The notes beneath the pieces were generated by a model. It ran no database searches, was not told the origin of the DNA, and saw nothing but the letters and a program-made list of their open reading frames with translations. The position numbers and the translations under genes were made by a program. A stretch of DNA of 48,334 bases from JACJYC01 sp964558465 (GTDB taxonomy: Bacteria; Bacteroidota; Bacteroidia; Chitinophagales; Saprospiraceae), in NCBI GenBank assembly GCA_964558465.1, contig CAZLEF010000054.1:1-48334 (forward strand). The letters run 5' to 3'. This document shows, piece after piece, positions 1-8,659 of this stretch (within the stretch, counting starts at the first letter, position 1; each line of letters starts with the position of its first letter).

Positions 1-261
1 TGGAATCTTTATATATGTTAAACTTAAGTTGACGCCCATGCGCCACAGGCGTGGTTGATGTGCGTGCCACGCCACAGGCGTGGTTGATTTGTTGATGCGA
101 GGAATCGTATCAATCGAACCAATTGAGGAATCGAGGAATCGAGGAAATGCGTGCTACGCCACAGGCGTGGAGGAATCGAATCAATCGAATCAATCCAATC
201 AATCGAATCAATCCAATCAATCGAATCAATCGAATCAATCGAATCAATCCAATCAATATTC
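1..261. repeat. Mixed short-period repeat block upstream of the GT2 gene
   Basis: No gene is supported here. From about 175 to 256 there are about nine 9-nt units of GAATCAATC/CAATCAATC type, ending 5 nt before the ATG at 262. Upstream are 8-nt GAGGAATC units (about 123-147) and three copies of a short palindrome: CGCC-ACA-GGCG at 41-51, CCACGCC-ACA-GGCGTGG at 67-83, and a variant at 154-170. Because the unit is 9 nt long, all frames stay open and give artificial reading frames such as IES/IQS or NQS repeats. The same units occur at five other sites in the window, so this is a dispersed family and not a gene-specific sequence. Confidence 0.9.
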
Positions 262-975
262 ATGACTTTCGACGTAACCATACCGGTCCTCAACGAAGAA
301 GCCACCCTCGAAAAACAGGTGGGCATCCTCTATGATTTCCTGAAAACCCGGTTCCCGGAGGAGGGACAATGGAAGATTTTTATTGCCGACAACGGTTCTA
401 CGGACAGAACCCGCGAGATCGGCAAGGAACTGGAATCCAAACTGCCGGGCGTGTACCTGCTGACCGTCCCTAAAAAGGGCGTCGGGCTGGCCCTCAAACA
501 TTCCTGGGCCCAATCCCGGGCGGATATCGTGGGGTATATGGATCTGGACCTGGCCACCGACCTGAGCCATTTCCCGGAAACCTTCGACGCATTGGCTAAC
601 CGCGGATACGACCTTGTATATGCTTCGCGCCTGCATCCCAAATCCAGGGTGATCGGTCGGACCTTCAAACGGGAAATGGCCTCCCGCATATTTAACCTGC
701 TTTTAAAAGTCTACATGAGCGTCGGTTTTTCCGACGGCATGTGCGGCTTCAAATTTCTAAAACGGGAGGCGTTCCAACGGTTATACGAGCGTGGGGCCCG
801 CAATGACGGCTGGTTTTTTTCCACCGAACTGCTGATTGCGGCGGAATGGCTCAAAATGCGGATGTATGAACTGCCCGTCACCTGGACGGACGACGTGTCG
901 AGCAGCAAGGTCAGGATCATTCCGCTGGCGAAACGATACTGGAGAGATATGCGGGAGATGAGGAAGAAGCGGTAG
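262..975 (+). CDS. Family 2 glycosyltransferase (dolichyl-phosphate glycosyltransferase-like)
   Basis: This 237-residue protein has a GT-A fold signature. It opens with a nucleotide-binding strand (TIPVLNEEATLEKQV), then ADNGSTDRT at about 45-53, and has the metal-binding DxD-type motif YMDLDLATD (D94, D96). A later GFKFLKREAF segment resembles DPM1/ALG5-like enzymes, which transfer a sugar from a nucleotide donor to a polyprenyl phosphate at the inner membrane. There is no C-terminal membrane domain. The frame stays open upstream to 151, but that part only translates the 9-nt repeat array, so I take the ATG at 262 that starts the conserved domain. The acceptor and sugar cannot be read from the sequence. 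Its location far from the polysaccharide genes gives no further hint. Confidence 0.88.
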   Translation: MTFDVTIPVLNEEATLEKQVGILYDFLKTRFPEEGQWKIFIADNGSTDRTREIGKELESKLPGVYLLTVPKKGVGLALKHSWAQSRADIVGYMDLDLATDLSHFPETFDALANRGYDLVYASRLHPKSRVIGRTFKREMASRIFNLLLKVYMSVGFSDGMCGFKFLKREAFQRLYERGARNDGWFFSTELLIAAEWLKMRMYELPVTWTDDVSSSKVRIIPLAKRYWRDMREMRKKR

Positions 976-1046
976 CTTGCCTGGTTACACTTTGGTCGAT
1001 GTCTGATGGGGGGTAAAAAAATCAGAGAACTCATTCTGAAATATGC

Positions 1047-1961
1047 ATGGATAATCATCCTGTTTCCAATCCGGACCTGATCCTTGGCACGGCCATGTGG
1101 GGCTGGACAACCGAACGGAAAACCGCCTTCGCGTTGCTGGACACATTTTATGCCGCAGGATTCAGGCAAGTGGATGGCGCCACCAATTACCCCATCAACA
1201 AAAATCCGGACGATTTTCGGATGGCTGAAAACATCTTGTTGGAATGGATCGCTGCGCACCAGGTCACCGACCTGAAAGTCATCATGAAGGTGGGCAGCCT
1301 GGACAACCTGCGCAGCCCCGATCACAACCTCAGCAAAAGTTTTTTGTTGCTCAGCCTGGATCATTATTCTTTCCGGTTGGGTTCCAACCTGGATACGATG
1401 ATGATCCACTGGGACAACCGGGCGGAAGCCGGTGAGATCACTGGCAGTTACGAAGCAATGGCAGTTATGCAGGCAAAAGGCATCCGGTTGGGTTTATCCG
1501 GCATCCGGCATCCGGAGGTCCACGCGGAAGTGAACCGGCAGTTCAATTTTGACTTCCGGATCCAGATCAAACACCATCTTTTTTATTCTGATTATTCCCG
1601 TTATCAGCCCTTTCACGGAAAAAACAGGTTCATCGCGTATGGGATCAACGCAGGGGGTATCAAACTGGATCAGTCCGATTACCGACCTGAAGGCACACTG
1701 GCAATCCGCGGAGGCCAGATCAATCTTCCGGATACAAAACCGGTTAAGGAATTTCTGGACAAACTGGATCAAAGCCGCTTCCCTGAGCGGTTGGTACATT
1801 TTAACCAGCTCGGGATGATCTACGCCTTTTACAGCCCGGATATGGAGGGTATATTGATTGGGCCGTCCCGTGGGGAGCAACTCAACGCCAGCCTTGATTT
1901 TTACGGTTTGCTGAAGACGGGGCATTATGGGGAGGTGTATGAGNNNNNNNNNNTTTGTTGA
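1047..1961 (+). CDS. Aldo/keto reductase family protein, 3' end in an assembly gap
   Basis: This is an NAD(P)H-dependent oxidoreductase-like TIM barrel. The N-terminus LILGTAMWGW and the sequence VDGATNYP match the family. A catalytic tetrad can be placed at D43, Y48, K81 (VIMKVGS) and H121 (MMIHWDN). The barrel continues through GIRLGLSGIRHPEV and ends with the family-typical EGILIGPSRGEQL. About 299 residues are readable before ten N at 1944-1953. The stop at 1959-1961 lies beyond the gap and depends on the gap really being 10 nt, so the true C-terminus is unknown. The protein is already about full length for the family, so little is missing. The substrate is not identifiable. The gene stands alone, 71 nt after the glycosyltransferase. 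Confidence 0.85.
   Translation: MDNHPVSNPDLILGTAMWGWTTERKTAFALLDTFYAAGFRQVDGATNYPINKNPDDFRMAENILLEWIAAHQVTDLKVIMKVGSLDNLRSPDHNLSKSFLLLSLDHYSFRLGSNLDTMMIHWDNRAEAGEITGSYEAMAVMQAKGIRLGLSGIRHPEVHAEVNRQFNFDFRIQIKHHLFYSDYSRYQPFHGKNRFIAYGINAGGIKLDQSDYRPEGTLAIRGGQINLPDTKPVKEFLDKLDQSRFPERLVHFNQLGMIYAFYSPDMEGILIGPSRGEQLNASLDFYGLLKTGHYGEVYEXXXXC
1944..1953. other. Assembly gap (10 N)
   Basis: Ten ambiguous bases interrupt the 3' end of the aldo/keto reductase. The sequence directly after the gap is a repeat array (1954 onward), which is a likely reason for the assembly break. Confidence 0.98.
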
Positions 1962-2021
1962 TTTGTTGATTTGAAACGGCGGCCCTCGAATCAACAAATC
2001 AACGCATCAACGCATCAACAA
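1954..2021. repeat. AAATCAAC-family array with a 15-nt inverted repeat
   Basis: The sequence at 1957-1971 (GTTGATTTGTTGATT) is the exact reverse complement of 1989-2003, with a 17-nt spacer containing GGCGGCC. More ATCAACGC units follow up to 2021. It fills the convergent junction between the aldo/keto reductase and RNase D and could fold into a hairpin on either transcript. Confidence 0.85.
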
Positions 2022-2026
2022 TTTTA

Positions 2027-3208
2027 TCAACTTCCGGCGATCTTCATCTCAATCTTTCCACCCTGAATATCCAGTTCCAGGCTATTGATATTTTCGAGCC
2101 ATTCCACCAGGGTTTCGCCCAGCATTTCCCTTCGCCATCCGGACCCGATGACGGTTTGGCGGAGTTCATCGTCCGTCCGGAATTTCTCCAACATGTTTTT
2201 AGCCATCACCATTGAAGGGGTGATGCCCTGATTGATCGACTGGTACTTGACCAGGAGGTACAACATTTCCAGGACGATATCATCTCCGAGTTCATCGTCC
2301 TTTTCCGGCTTGGGCGCCTGGTCCAGGATTTGTTTTTCATCAGGGCTGACCGGCCGTTGCATAAATTCCATGAACAATCCGCCGTATTTGTCGGTGATTT
2401 TATCCGGGATATGACGGTTTTTTTTGAGAGCATCCTTACCTGCGCCTATGCTTTTGATGATATGTGTAATGATCTTGCTGGGCAGCACCATCTCCCTGGA
2501 GTAATCCTTGGCTTCGGCTGTTTCGCGGCGCCAGGTCAGTATCCGGAGCAAAAACAGCCTTTCGCGCTGGTTAAGGGATTTCATAAGGTTGTGGCCGATA
2601 ATTTCCTGGTTGGGGTCTTTGGCATAATAAGCCGCCGTTTCCAATTTTTTGAATTCCTCTTCGGCCCAGGTCAGGCGTCTTTTTTTCTGAAGTTTGCTCA
2701 CCAGCATTTGCCAGAGGTCCGGCAGCGGGATCACGTCCTCCATTGCGTACTTCAGTTCCCTGGGCGGCAGAGGCCTCCGGTCCCAGTTGGCAACGGCATA
2801 TCCCTTGTCCAGGCTGATCCGCAATTCACCTTCCACCAGCCTTCGAAAAGAAACGGGATATTTATACCCGATAAATGCAGCTGCAATTTGTGTATCAAAT
2901 ACATTTTTCGGCGTTATTCCATAAATATTGTGGAGCAGGCGGTAATCGTTTTCACCTGCATGTGTGATCTTTACTATTTTTGGGTTCTGAACAATGTCCA
3001 GCAAAGGATCCAGGCGCTTCAGGACCAGGGGATCGATGAGATAGCGACCGAGGGGCGTGATCACCTGGACCAGGCACAAAAGCGTGTTAAACCGTTTTTC
3101 TCCAACAAATTCGGTGTCGAAACCCAACCAAGGCGCCTCGCGGTTGGTTGAATAGAAAGCGGCAAGTTCTTTTTCTGTTTGGATCAGGTCAAAGTTGGGG
3201 TCCTGCAT
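2027..3208 (-). CDS. rnd: Ribonuclease D
   Basis: This 393-residue 3'-5' exoribonuclease would act in tRNA 3' maturation and RNA turnover in the cytoplasm. The DEDD exonuclease domain covers roughly residues 1-190. Exo I is GFDTEFVG (D31, E33), Exo II lies in KITHAGENDYRLL, and Exo III is KYAMEDVIPL. A helical HRDC-type region follows at about 210-290 (NQRERLFLLRILTWRRETAEAKDYSREMVLP read in segments), as in the RNase D family. The length is typical. The start ATG is 129 nt from the divergent AsmA-like gene. The 3' end faces the aldo/keto reductase across a repeat array. Confidence 0.93.
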   Translation of the reverse strand: MQDPNFDLIQTEKELAAFYSTNREAPWLGFDTEFVGEKRFNTLLCLVQVITPLGRYLIDPLVLKRLDPLLDIVQNPKIVKITHAGENDYRLLHNIYGITPKNVFDTQIAAAFIGYKYPVSFRRLVEGELRISLDKGYAVANWDRRPLPPRELKYAMEDVIPLPDLWQMLVSKLQKKRRLTWAEEEFKKLETAAYYAKDPNQEIIGHNLMKSLNQRERLFLLRILTWRRETAEAKDYSREMVLPSKIITHIIKSIGAGKDALKKNRHIPDKITDKYGGLFMEFMQRPVSPDEKQILDQAPKPEKDDELGDDIVLEMLYLLVKYQSINQGITPSMVMAKNMLEKFRTDDELRQTVIGSGWRREMLGETLVEWLENINSLELDIQGGKIEMKIAGS

Positions 3209-3291
3209 TTGGAGGTGTCATTGTTAAGGAAATATTAAACATGGTTGTAATCTGTGTAATTGATTCAAAGGTTTCATCTTTACAATAGGCA

Positions 3292-3309
3292 GGGCAAGTC
3301 TGTTTGCCC
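3292..3309 (+). other. Small hairpin in the leader of the AsmA-like gene
   Basis: GGGCAA (3292-3297) and TTGCCC (3304-3309) form a 6-bp stem with a 6-nt loop, 28 nt before the ATG at 3338. No U-tract follows, so it is not a terminator. Its function is unknown. Confidence 0.4.
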
Positions 3310-3337
3310 GGCAAGTTAAAAAGAAATTGTCAATCCA

Positions 3338-6300
3338 ATGAAAATCATCAAGCGCCTTCTTTTAATTCTCGGTATTTTGCTTGTCCTGCTGGTCGCAGCA
3401 GCAATTACCCTTCCAATTATCTTCAAGGATCAGATCCTGGCCAAAGCCAAGGAAGAGATCAACAAAAATGTCCGGGCCCAGGTCGATTTTGCCGACGTGA
3501 GCCTTTCCCTGCTCCGGAGTTTTCCGGATTTCTGCTTCCGGATGGAGGATTTTTCAGTCGTAGGGGTCGATACGTTTGCCGGGTATCCGCTGGCCAGGGG
3601 GAAATCCGCCGAATTCACCCTGGATCTGATGTCTGTCATCCGGAAAGACGCTCCAATCGCCATCAAATCCATCACGCTGGAACAACCGGATATCAACATC
3701 CTGGTCCTGGAGAACGGGCTGGCCAATTATGATATCGCTGTGCCGACCGATGAACGCATCGAGGAAACGGTTGAAGAAACCGATTACAGCGGGGTGAAGG
3801 TCCAATTGGAAGAATACCGGATCACCGACGGCAAATTTGTGTACGATGACCGCCTGGGCGGAACCTTTGTATCTATGGATGATGTGGATCACTCCGGAAG
3901 CGGTGATTTCACCATCGATGTATATGATCTGGACACGGAATCCTCCATCGGCGAGATTACCGTATCCTACGGCGGCATCACTTACCTGAAAAAGGCCAAA
4001 GCCGATCTGGACGCTGTCTTTAACATTGACCAGGTTAACAGCAAATATACCTTCAAAGATAATCAGCTCACCGTCAACGACCTGACCCTGAACGTGGAGG
4101 GTTTTGTCCGGATGCCGGAAGATGATATCGATATGGACCTCGCCTTCAACACCCCTGAATCCGATTTCAAGAGTTTATTCTCCCTGATCCCGAACGCCTA
4201 TATTCAGGGTTATGAATCGGTAAAAGTGGACGGCCGGTTTGATCTTAACGGCGCCGTAAAAGGGATCTACAACGGTGAAAAAGAGCAGTTCCCAGCCTTT
4301 AATTTTAAATTGGGCGTAGAAAACGGCAATGTCAAATACCCCGACCTGCCACTCGGGATCTCCAATATTTTCGCAAACGCCACGGTCGACAGCCCGGGCA
4401 GCAATTTTGACGACCTGACCGTCGATCTGCCGAAATTCAGTCTGCGGATCGGCGATAACCCGGTTGAAGGCGCCTTCAACCTGAAACACCCGATCTCCGA
4501 CCCGGCCGTTATTGCACGTGCAAAAGGCGTGATCGTACTGGAAGAATTGCGAAAGGCATTCCCGATGGAGGGTATCGAAGAAATGAGCGGGAGGATCAAC
4601 GCAGATCTTGCGGTGAACACCACCTTGTCGTTGATCGAAAGCGAGCAATATGAAAAGGTGAACATGTCCGGCGACCTGGCTGTGAATAACCTTAAATACA
4701 AGGGCGAGGGTTATCCAAAAGTGGACATTCGCTCGGCAAAGGCCGAGTTCACCCCGAAATTTGTCCGGATCGACCATTTCGACGCCCAGTTGGGCAAAAG
4801 CGACGTCAAAGGATCGGGTTCTGTTAAGAATATCCTGGCGTATTTCTCCCCGGAAAAAACCATGCGCGGCCAGATGACGGTGCGGTCCAATCATTTCGAC
4901 CTCAACGAGTGGATGCCGGCGGAAGAAACCGCAGAAACCCCTGTAACTGCGCCCGCCATTTCCGATGCGCAAGTTGAGCCTGTGGAAACCGAGATCTTTG
5001 ACCGGTTTGATTTCGACCTCGACGCCGGGATCACCAATATGAAATACGGCGAATATTCGATCGACAACCTTATCGCCAGGGGCAACATGAAACCCAACCG
5101 ATTGGAAGCCAAGGCATTCAGCGCTTCCATTGGCGAAAGCGATTTCGCCGCCACCGGCGTGATCACCAATATGTTCGATTACCTCTTTGACGACGGCATA
5201 CTCGGAGGAGATTTAACCCTCAGGTCAAAACTGATGAACCTGAACCAGTTCATGACCTCCTCGGGAGAAACCGTGCCGGAAACAGCGCCCGTTTCAGACG
5301 CCGAAGTAACTGATCTCGAACCTTTCCTGGTGCCTGAAAACATCCGGATGAACATTGATGCGGACATCGACCGGCTGATCTACACCAATATGGAACTCAA
5401 GGACCTGAAAGGAACCATTTCAGTGGCCGACCAAGCGGCCGTTCTGGAAAATGCCGAGGCAAGGACCCTGGGCGGTACCATGGCAGTTGCGGGAAGTTAC
5501 GACACCAAAAATGCCGAATCCCCTGCATTTACTTTTAAATTCGACCTCAACAAGCTGGATTTCAAACAATCCTTCAACACCTTTAATACCTTCCAGAAGC
5601 TGGCCCCTATCGGGAAATTTATTTCAGGGTCATTCACCAGCACCCTGATCATGGATGGAGAACTGGGCAAGGATATGTTCCCCAAGTTGTCATCGCTGGA
5701 TGCCCAGGGATTTCTCGAAACGGTGAACAGTTTTGTCAGCGGGTTCAAACCCCTCAAAGCGGTTGGCGACGCGCTCAACCTGGATTACCTGAAAGAGGAA
5801 TTAAAACTTGAAAATACCAAAAACTGGTTTGAGGTGCAGGACGGTCTTGTTGCGGTCAAACCCTTTGATCTGAAAGTCAAGGATATCAACCTCAATATCA
5901 GCGGAACCCATGGTCTGAACCAGAATATGGACTACAAGATCAAGGCCAGGATCCCCAGGAAATTACTGGAAAAAGGCGCGGTGGGCCAAGCCGCCAACTC
6001 CGGGTTTAATTTGTTGCAAAAAGAAGCTGCCAAATTGGGGGTCAATCTGGCCAAAAGCGAATTTGTGAATGTTTTGATCCAGTTGACAGGATCGATCACC
6101 GACCCCAAGGTCAAGCTCGATCTGTTGAGCGGGGACGGCGAACAGACCCTGGCGGAGGCTGCCACCGAAACCGTGAAGGAAGAGCTGAAGGCGCAGGAAG
6201 AAAAACTGCGCGCAGAGGCTGAAAAGAAACTGGACGAAGGTAAGGCCATCGTCCAGGAAAAACTGGATAAAGCGGTGGATTCTGCCAAGACGGTTGTAAC

Positions 6301-6520
6301 CAAAAAGGCAGAGGAGCTGACCAAACAAGTCAAAGACAAAGCCGGCGAAGTCGTAAAAGACGAGGTGGGCAATGTCGTCAATACGGCCATCGACTCAACG
6401 TCCAAGAAAAAGATAGAAGAGGTGATCAATACCAAAACGAATCAATCTGCCGAAGACATCAAGAAGGAATTGGACAAATTCAATCCCTTTAAAAAGAAGA
6501 AAAAGGAAGGCGGAGGATAA
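3338..6520 (+). CDS. AsmA-like inner-membrane-anchored protein
   Basis: This 1060-residue protein has one N-terminal membrane helix (about residues 7-27) and a long periplasmic region rich in beta-strand patterns. It resembles the AsmA/TamB/YhdP group of large bridge-like proteins tied to outer-membrane lipid homeostasis. The N-terminal AsmA domain includes the early segment SLSLLRSFPDFCFRMEDF, and the AsmA C-terminal-like region lies at about 730-930. Two Pro/Thr/Glu-rich linkers at about 525-550 and 645-665 separate domains. The last about 100 residues are a charged Ala/Lys/Glu coiled-coil-like tail ending in a lysine cluster, which is not a usual AsmA element. The gene is monocistronic, divergent from rnd and convergent with the PorP/SprF gene. 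Confidence 0.85.
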   Translation: MKIIKRLLLILGILLVLLVAAAITLPIIFKDQILAKAKEEINKNVRAQVDFADVSLSLLRSFPDFCFRMEDFSVVGVDTFAGYPLARGKSAEFTLDLMSVIRKDAPIAIKSITLEQPDINILVLENGLANYDIAVPTDERIEETVEETDYSGVKVQLEEYRITDGKFVYDDRLGGTFVSMDDVDHSGSGDFTIDVYDLDTESSIGEITVSYGGITYLKKAKADLDAVFNIDQVNSKYTFKDNQLTVNDLTLNVEGFVRMPEDDIDMDLAFNTPESDFKSLFSLIPNAYIQGYESVKVDGRFDLNGAVKGIYNGEKEQFPAFNFKLGVENGNVKYPDLPLGISNIFANATVDSPGSNFDDLTVDLPKFSLRIGDNPVEGAFNLKHPISDPAVIARAKGVIVLEELRKAFPMEGIEEMSGRINADLAVNTTLSLIESEQYEKVNMSGDLAVNNLKYKGEGYPKVDIRSAKAEFTPKFVRIDHFDAQLGKSDVKGSGSVKNILAYFSPEKTMRGQMTVRSNHFDLNEWMPAEETAETPVTAPAISDAQVEPVETEIFDRFDFDLDAGITNMKYGEYSIDNLIARGNMKPNRLEAKAFSASIGESDFAATGVITNMFDYLFDDGILGGDLTLRSKLMNLNQFMTSSGETVPETAPVSDAEVTDLEPFLVPENIRMNIDADIDRLIYTNMELKDLKGTISVADQAAVLENAEARTLGGTMAVAGSYDTKNAESPAFTFKFDLNKLDFKQSFNTFNTFQKLAPIGKFISGSFTSTLIMDGELGKDMFPKLSSLDAQGFLETVNSFVSGFKPLKAVGDALNLDYLKEELKLENTKNWFEVQDGLVAVKPFDLKVKDINLNISGTHGLNQNMDYKIKARIPRKLLEKGAVGQAANSGFNLLQKEAAKLGVNLAKSEFVNVLIQLTGSITDPKVKLDLLSGDGEQTLAEAATETVKEELKAQEEKLRAEAEKKLDEGKAIVQEKLDKAVDSAKTVVTKKAEELTKQVKDKAGEVVKDEVGNVVNTAIDSTSKKKIEEVINTKTNQSAEDIKKELDKFNPFKKKKKEGGG

Positions 6521-6611
6521 GTGACGTGGGTCATGGAGAAGAAATTCAAAGTCTTCAACCTCCAGTCTTCAGTTGGCAGTCTGTTCCAAGGGCAGTCCTT
6601 TGCCGGCAATT
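6521..6611. repeat. CAGTCTTCAGT-family repeats in a convergent junction
   Basis: Degenerate AGTCTTCA and GGCAGTC units at 6550-6597 fill the junction between the AsmA-like gene (plus) and the PorP/SprF gene (minus). The same family recurs at 45420-45530, also between convergent genes. No clear terminator is visible. Confidence 0.6.
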
Positions 6612-7676
6612 CTAAAATTTAGGACAAAGGACACTATCGTTTTCATATTGACCCAGGTAAGCGACCGAGATCTCCAGAGCGCCCTGGCTCCTCCGGTTAA
6701 GGTTCAGGGAGGTGAGGTTGAGATCGTAGCTGATGCCCAATAAAAAATCGTTGAATTCAAAGCCGGTCATGAGGATGGCAGCATCAAGGTAAGGATTTTG
6801 GGTTTCATCGCGGGTGGTCCTTGCCCATCCGCCGAGGTGGAGGGCGGTATTGCCCGACTGGCTGATGGCAAACCGGATATTGGATCCTGCGTTGATCGCA
6901 ACATGCGGGCCCTGATTATAAAACAGAAGCCGGGGGGAAATTTTCACGCTTTCTCCGACCGGTATCTGAAGGGCGGCGTGGAGGGTATATTTCCTGAAAA
7001 CATAATTCTGGTCATAACGGTCAGGTTTTTCATCGTCGTAAAAAAAACTGGTCTGGGGTTCCATGATATGGTGGAGGGCGCCCCCCAGGAAAACGCCGAT
7101 CCCTCTTTTGGGAGAATAGGCATAATGGATTCCTGCATGGAAATCCTTGAAAGCGAAATTATTTTCGGGCAACTCTTCCGCGGTCGGGTTGGTATAGCCG
7201 TCGGATCCGTTAAACTGGTCGTTGAAGGTCAGGCTGCCGTAGACGACGTTCCGCTGCGCCAGGCCGATCTGAATCCCGGCGCTCAGGTATTGATCGGCAT
7301 TCCGGCTCAGGCTTTTGTGAAAAGCCCCGGACAGCATGATCTGGTTGGTGCTGAAGCCGGGTGAACTGACCTTGTCGCCGTAAAAGATCATACCGGCCCC
7401 AAAAGCGTCCTTCCGGGGTTTGCGGATGTTGCCGATTTGAAACCGGAAGTCCGCAGCAGCCGAATAAGTTGTGTAGGGATTATCGAGGGCGTTTCGCCAC
7501 TGGTCGCGATAGATAAAGGAGAAACGGTACCGGCCTTCAAAACTTCCGGCAAGGGCGGGGTTGAGCGAAAGCGGAGAGGCATAAAACTGGGTAAAGTGCT
7601 GATCCTGACCGTTTAGCAAATTTACAAACAGCAAAAAAGCGCCAATAGAAAAGGTATTCTTAATGTTCATGTTCAT
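6612..7676 (-). CDS. PorP/SprF family type IX secretion system outer-membrane protein
   Basis: This 354-residue protein has a signal peptide (about residues 1-23, cleavage near LLNGQ-DQ) and the family hallmark QDQHFTQFYASPLSLNPALAGS. YRFSFIYRDQWRN and repeated amphipathic beta-strands of an outer-membrane barrel follow. PorP/SprF proteins work with the T9SS and gliding machinery, often paired with CHU_C-bearing secreted proteins. Here no such partner is adjacent, but a giant CHU_C protein lies about 4 kb away on the other strand. The length is typical. It is divergent from the NlpC-like gene. Confidence 0.93.
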   Translation of the reverse strand: MNMNIKNTFSIGAFLLFVNLLNGQDQHFTQFYASPLSLNPALAGSFEGRYRFSFIYRDQWRNALDNPYTTYSAAADFRFQIGNIRKPRKDAFGAGMIFYGDKVSSPGFSTNQIMLSGAFHKSLSRNADQYLSAGIQIGLAQRNVVYGSLTFNDQFNGSDGYTNPTAEELPENNFAFKDFHAGIHYAYSPKRGIGVFLGGALHHIMEPQTSFFYDDEKPDRYDQNYVFRKYTLHAALQIPVGESVKISPRLLFYNQGPHVAINAGSNIRFAISQSGNTALHLGGWARTTRDETQNPYLDAAILMTGFEFNDFLLGISYDLNLTSLNLNRRSQGALEISVAYLGQYENDSVLCPKF

Positions 7677-7750
7677 CGGTTGTACTGAAAAACCAGGCTA
7701 AGGTAAGTTGAAATATCCAGTCAAATCAACGGAAAATCCGGGAATAATAT

Positions 7751-7758
7751 TATTTTTG
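7751..7758 (+). promoter_or_regulatory. Bacteroidota-type -7 box (TATTTTTG)
   Basis: TATTTTTG matches the Bacteroidota -7 consensus TAnnTTTG, 26 nt before the ATG at 7785. No good TTTG -33 element is seen at the usual distance. It would drive the NlpC-like/lolD/aroE group. Confidence 0.5.
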
Positions 7759-7784
7759 GCTGATCATTGCAGGATAAAGCCCAT

Positions 7785-8633
7785 ATGAGCTACGCTATCT
7801 GCCCTTTAAGTTCAGCGCCGTTACGGAGCAGTCCGTCGCATAAAAGCGAAATGGTCTCTCAGCTTTTATTTGGCGAAACGGTTGAAATACTGGAAACCAA
7901 AGGCCGCCAGTGGGCCCAGGTAAGGTTATCGGACGATAACTTTATCGGCTGGATATCCCTCAACCAACTGGAGGCGATCACCCCGAGCGAATGGGAAGCT
8001 TACCGGCAAAGTTTTGCTTTTGTACTGGATCCATGGTGTACCGTCATGCACAACGATTTTTTTCTGCCGCTCTGTCTGGGCGCCAGGCTGCCTTTGTTTG
8101 ACGGAATCCGTTTCCAGCTAGGCGACAAATCCTTCACTTTCAGCGGCCAGGCAGTATTCCCGCAAGATATCCAGGCCGGCAGTGAACTGATCATCAAACT
8201 GGCCCGCCGGTATTTGAACGCACCATTTATCTGGGGTGGCCGGACCACCATGGGGGTCGACAGCCCCGGGCTCGTTCAGGTTGTTTACCGGATTGCCGGC
8301 ATAAAGCTGCCCCGGGAATCTTTTCAACAAGTGCTTCATGGAGAAACCGTCGATTTTGTCGATCAGGCAAAACCCGGCGACCTGGCTTTTTTTGAGAACC
8401 GGTTTGAACGCATCAACCATACCGGTATCGTATTGCCGGATGGACAAATCCTGCACGTTGCCGGTAAAGTACGAATAGACGTGCTTGACCATTTCGGCAT
8501 TTATAACAAAGAACAAGGCAAATACACGCATCGGCTCCGGATCGTTCGCCGGGTGCTCCCAACCATAAAAACCACGCCTGCCCAAACGGTTGAACAGAGT
8601 GCGCTTCTGGGCAAACAAATTGAATTGTTCTAA
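7785..8633 (+). CDS. NlpC/P60-like protein with SH3 domain, catalytic Cys replaced
   Basis: This 282-residue protein has an SH3b-like domain at about 1-75 (SAPLRSSPSHKSEMVSQLLFGE...WAQVRL), a second SH3-like stretch, and a C-terminal NlpC/P60 (C40) fold from about 135. Family members such as YkfC cut D-Glu-diamino-acid bonds in peptidoglycan peptides. The fold markers FIWGGRTTMGVD, INHTGIVL (H212) and ILHVAGKVRID (H224) are present. However, the usual DCSG active site reads D159-S160-P161-G (codons GAC AGC CCC GGG), so the nucleophilic Cys is missing. No signal peptide is seen. I prefer the ATG at 7785, preceded by AGGATAA, over a TTG at 7767. It is 26 nt upstream of the ABC ATPase in an apparent operon. 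Confidence 0.85.
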   Translation: MSYAICPLSSAPLRSSPSHKSEMVSQLLFGETVEILETKGRQWAQVRLSDDNFIGWISLNQLEAITPSEWEAYRQSFAFVLDPWCTVMHNDFFLPLCLGARLPLFDGIRFQLGDKSFTFSGQAVFPQDIQAGSELIIKLARRYLNAPFIWGGRTTMGVDSPGLVQVVYRIAGIKLPRESFQQVLHGETVDFVDQAKPGDLAFFENRFERINHTGIVLPDGQILHVAGKVRIDVLDHFGIYNKEQGKYTHRLRIVRRVLPTIKTTPAQTVEQSALLGKQIELF

Positions 8634-8659
8634 ACCAAACACAGCAAAATAAACATTCA

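Noticed and set aside
171..261. Tandem arrays as a CRISPR
   Set aside because: Units are 8-9 nt with no spacers of constant length, and no cas genes are nearby.
24..335. Several overlapping reading frames in the first repeat block
   Set aside because: They only translate 9-nt units in different frames and have no protein-like composition.
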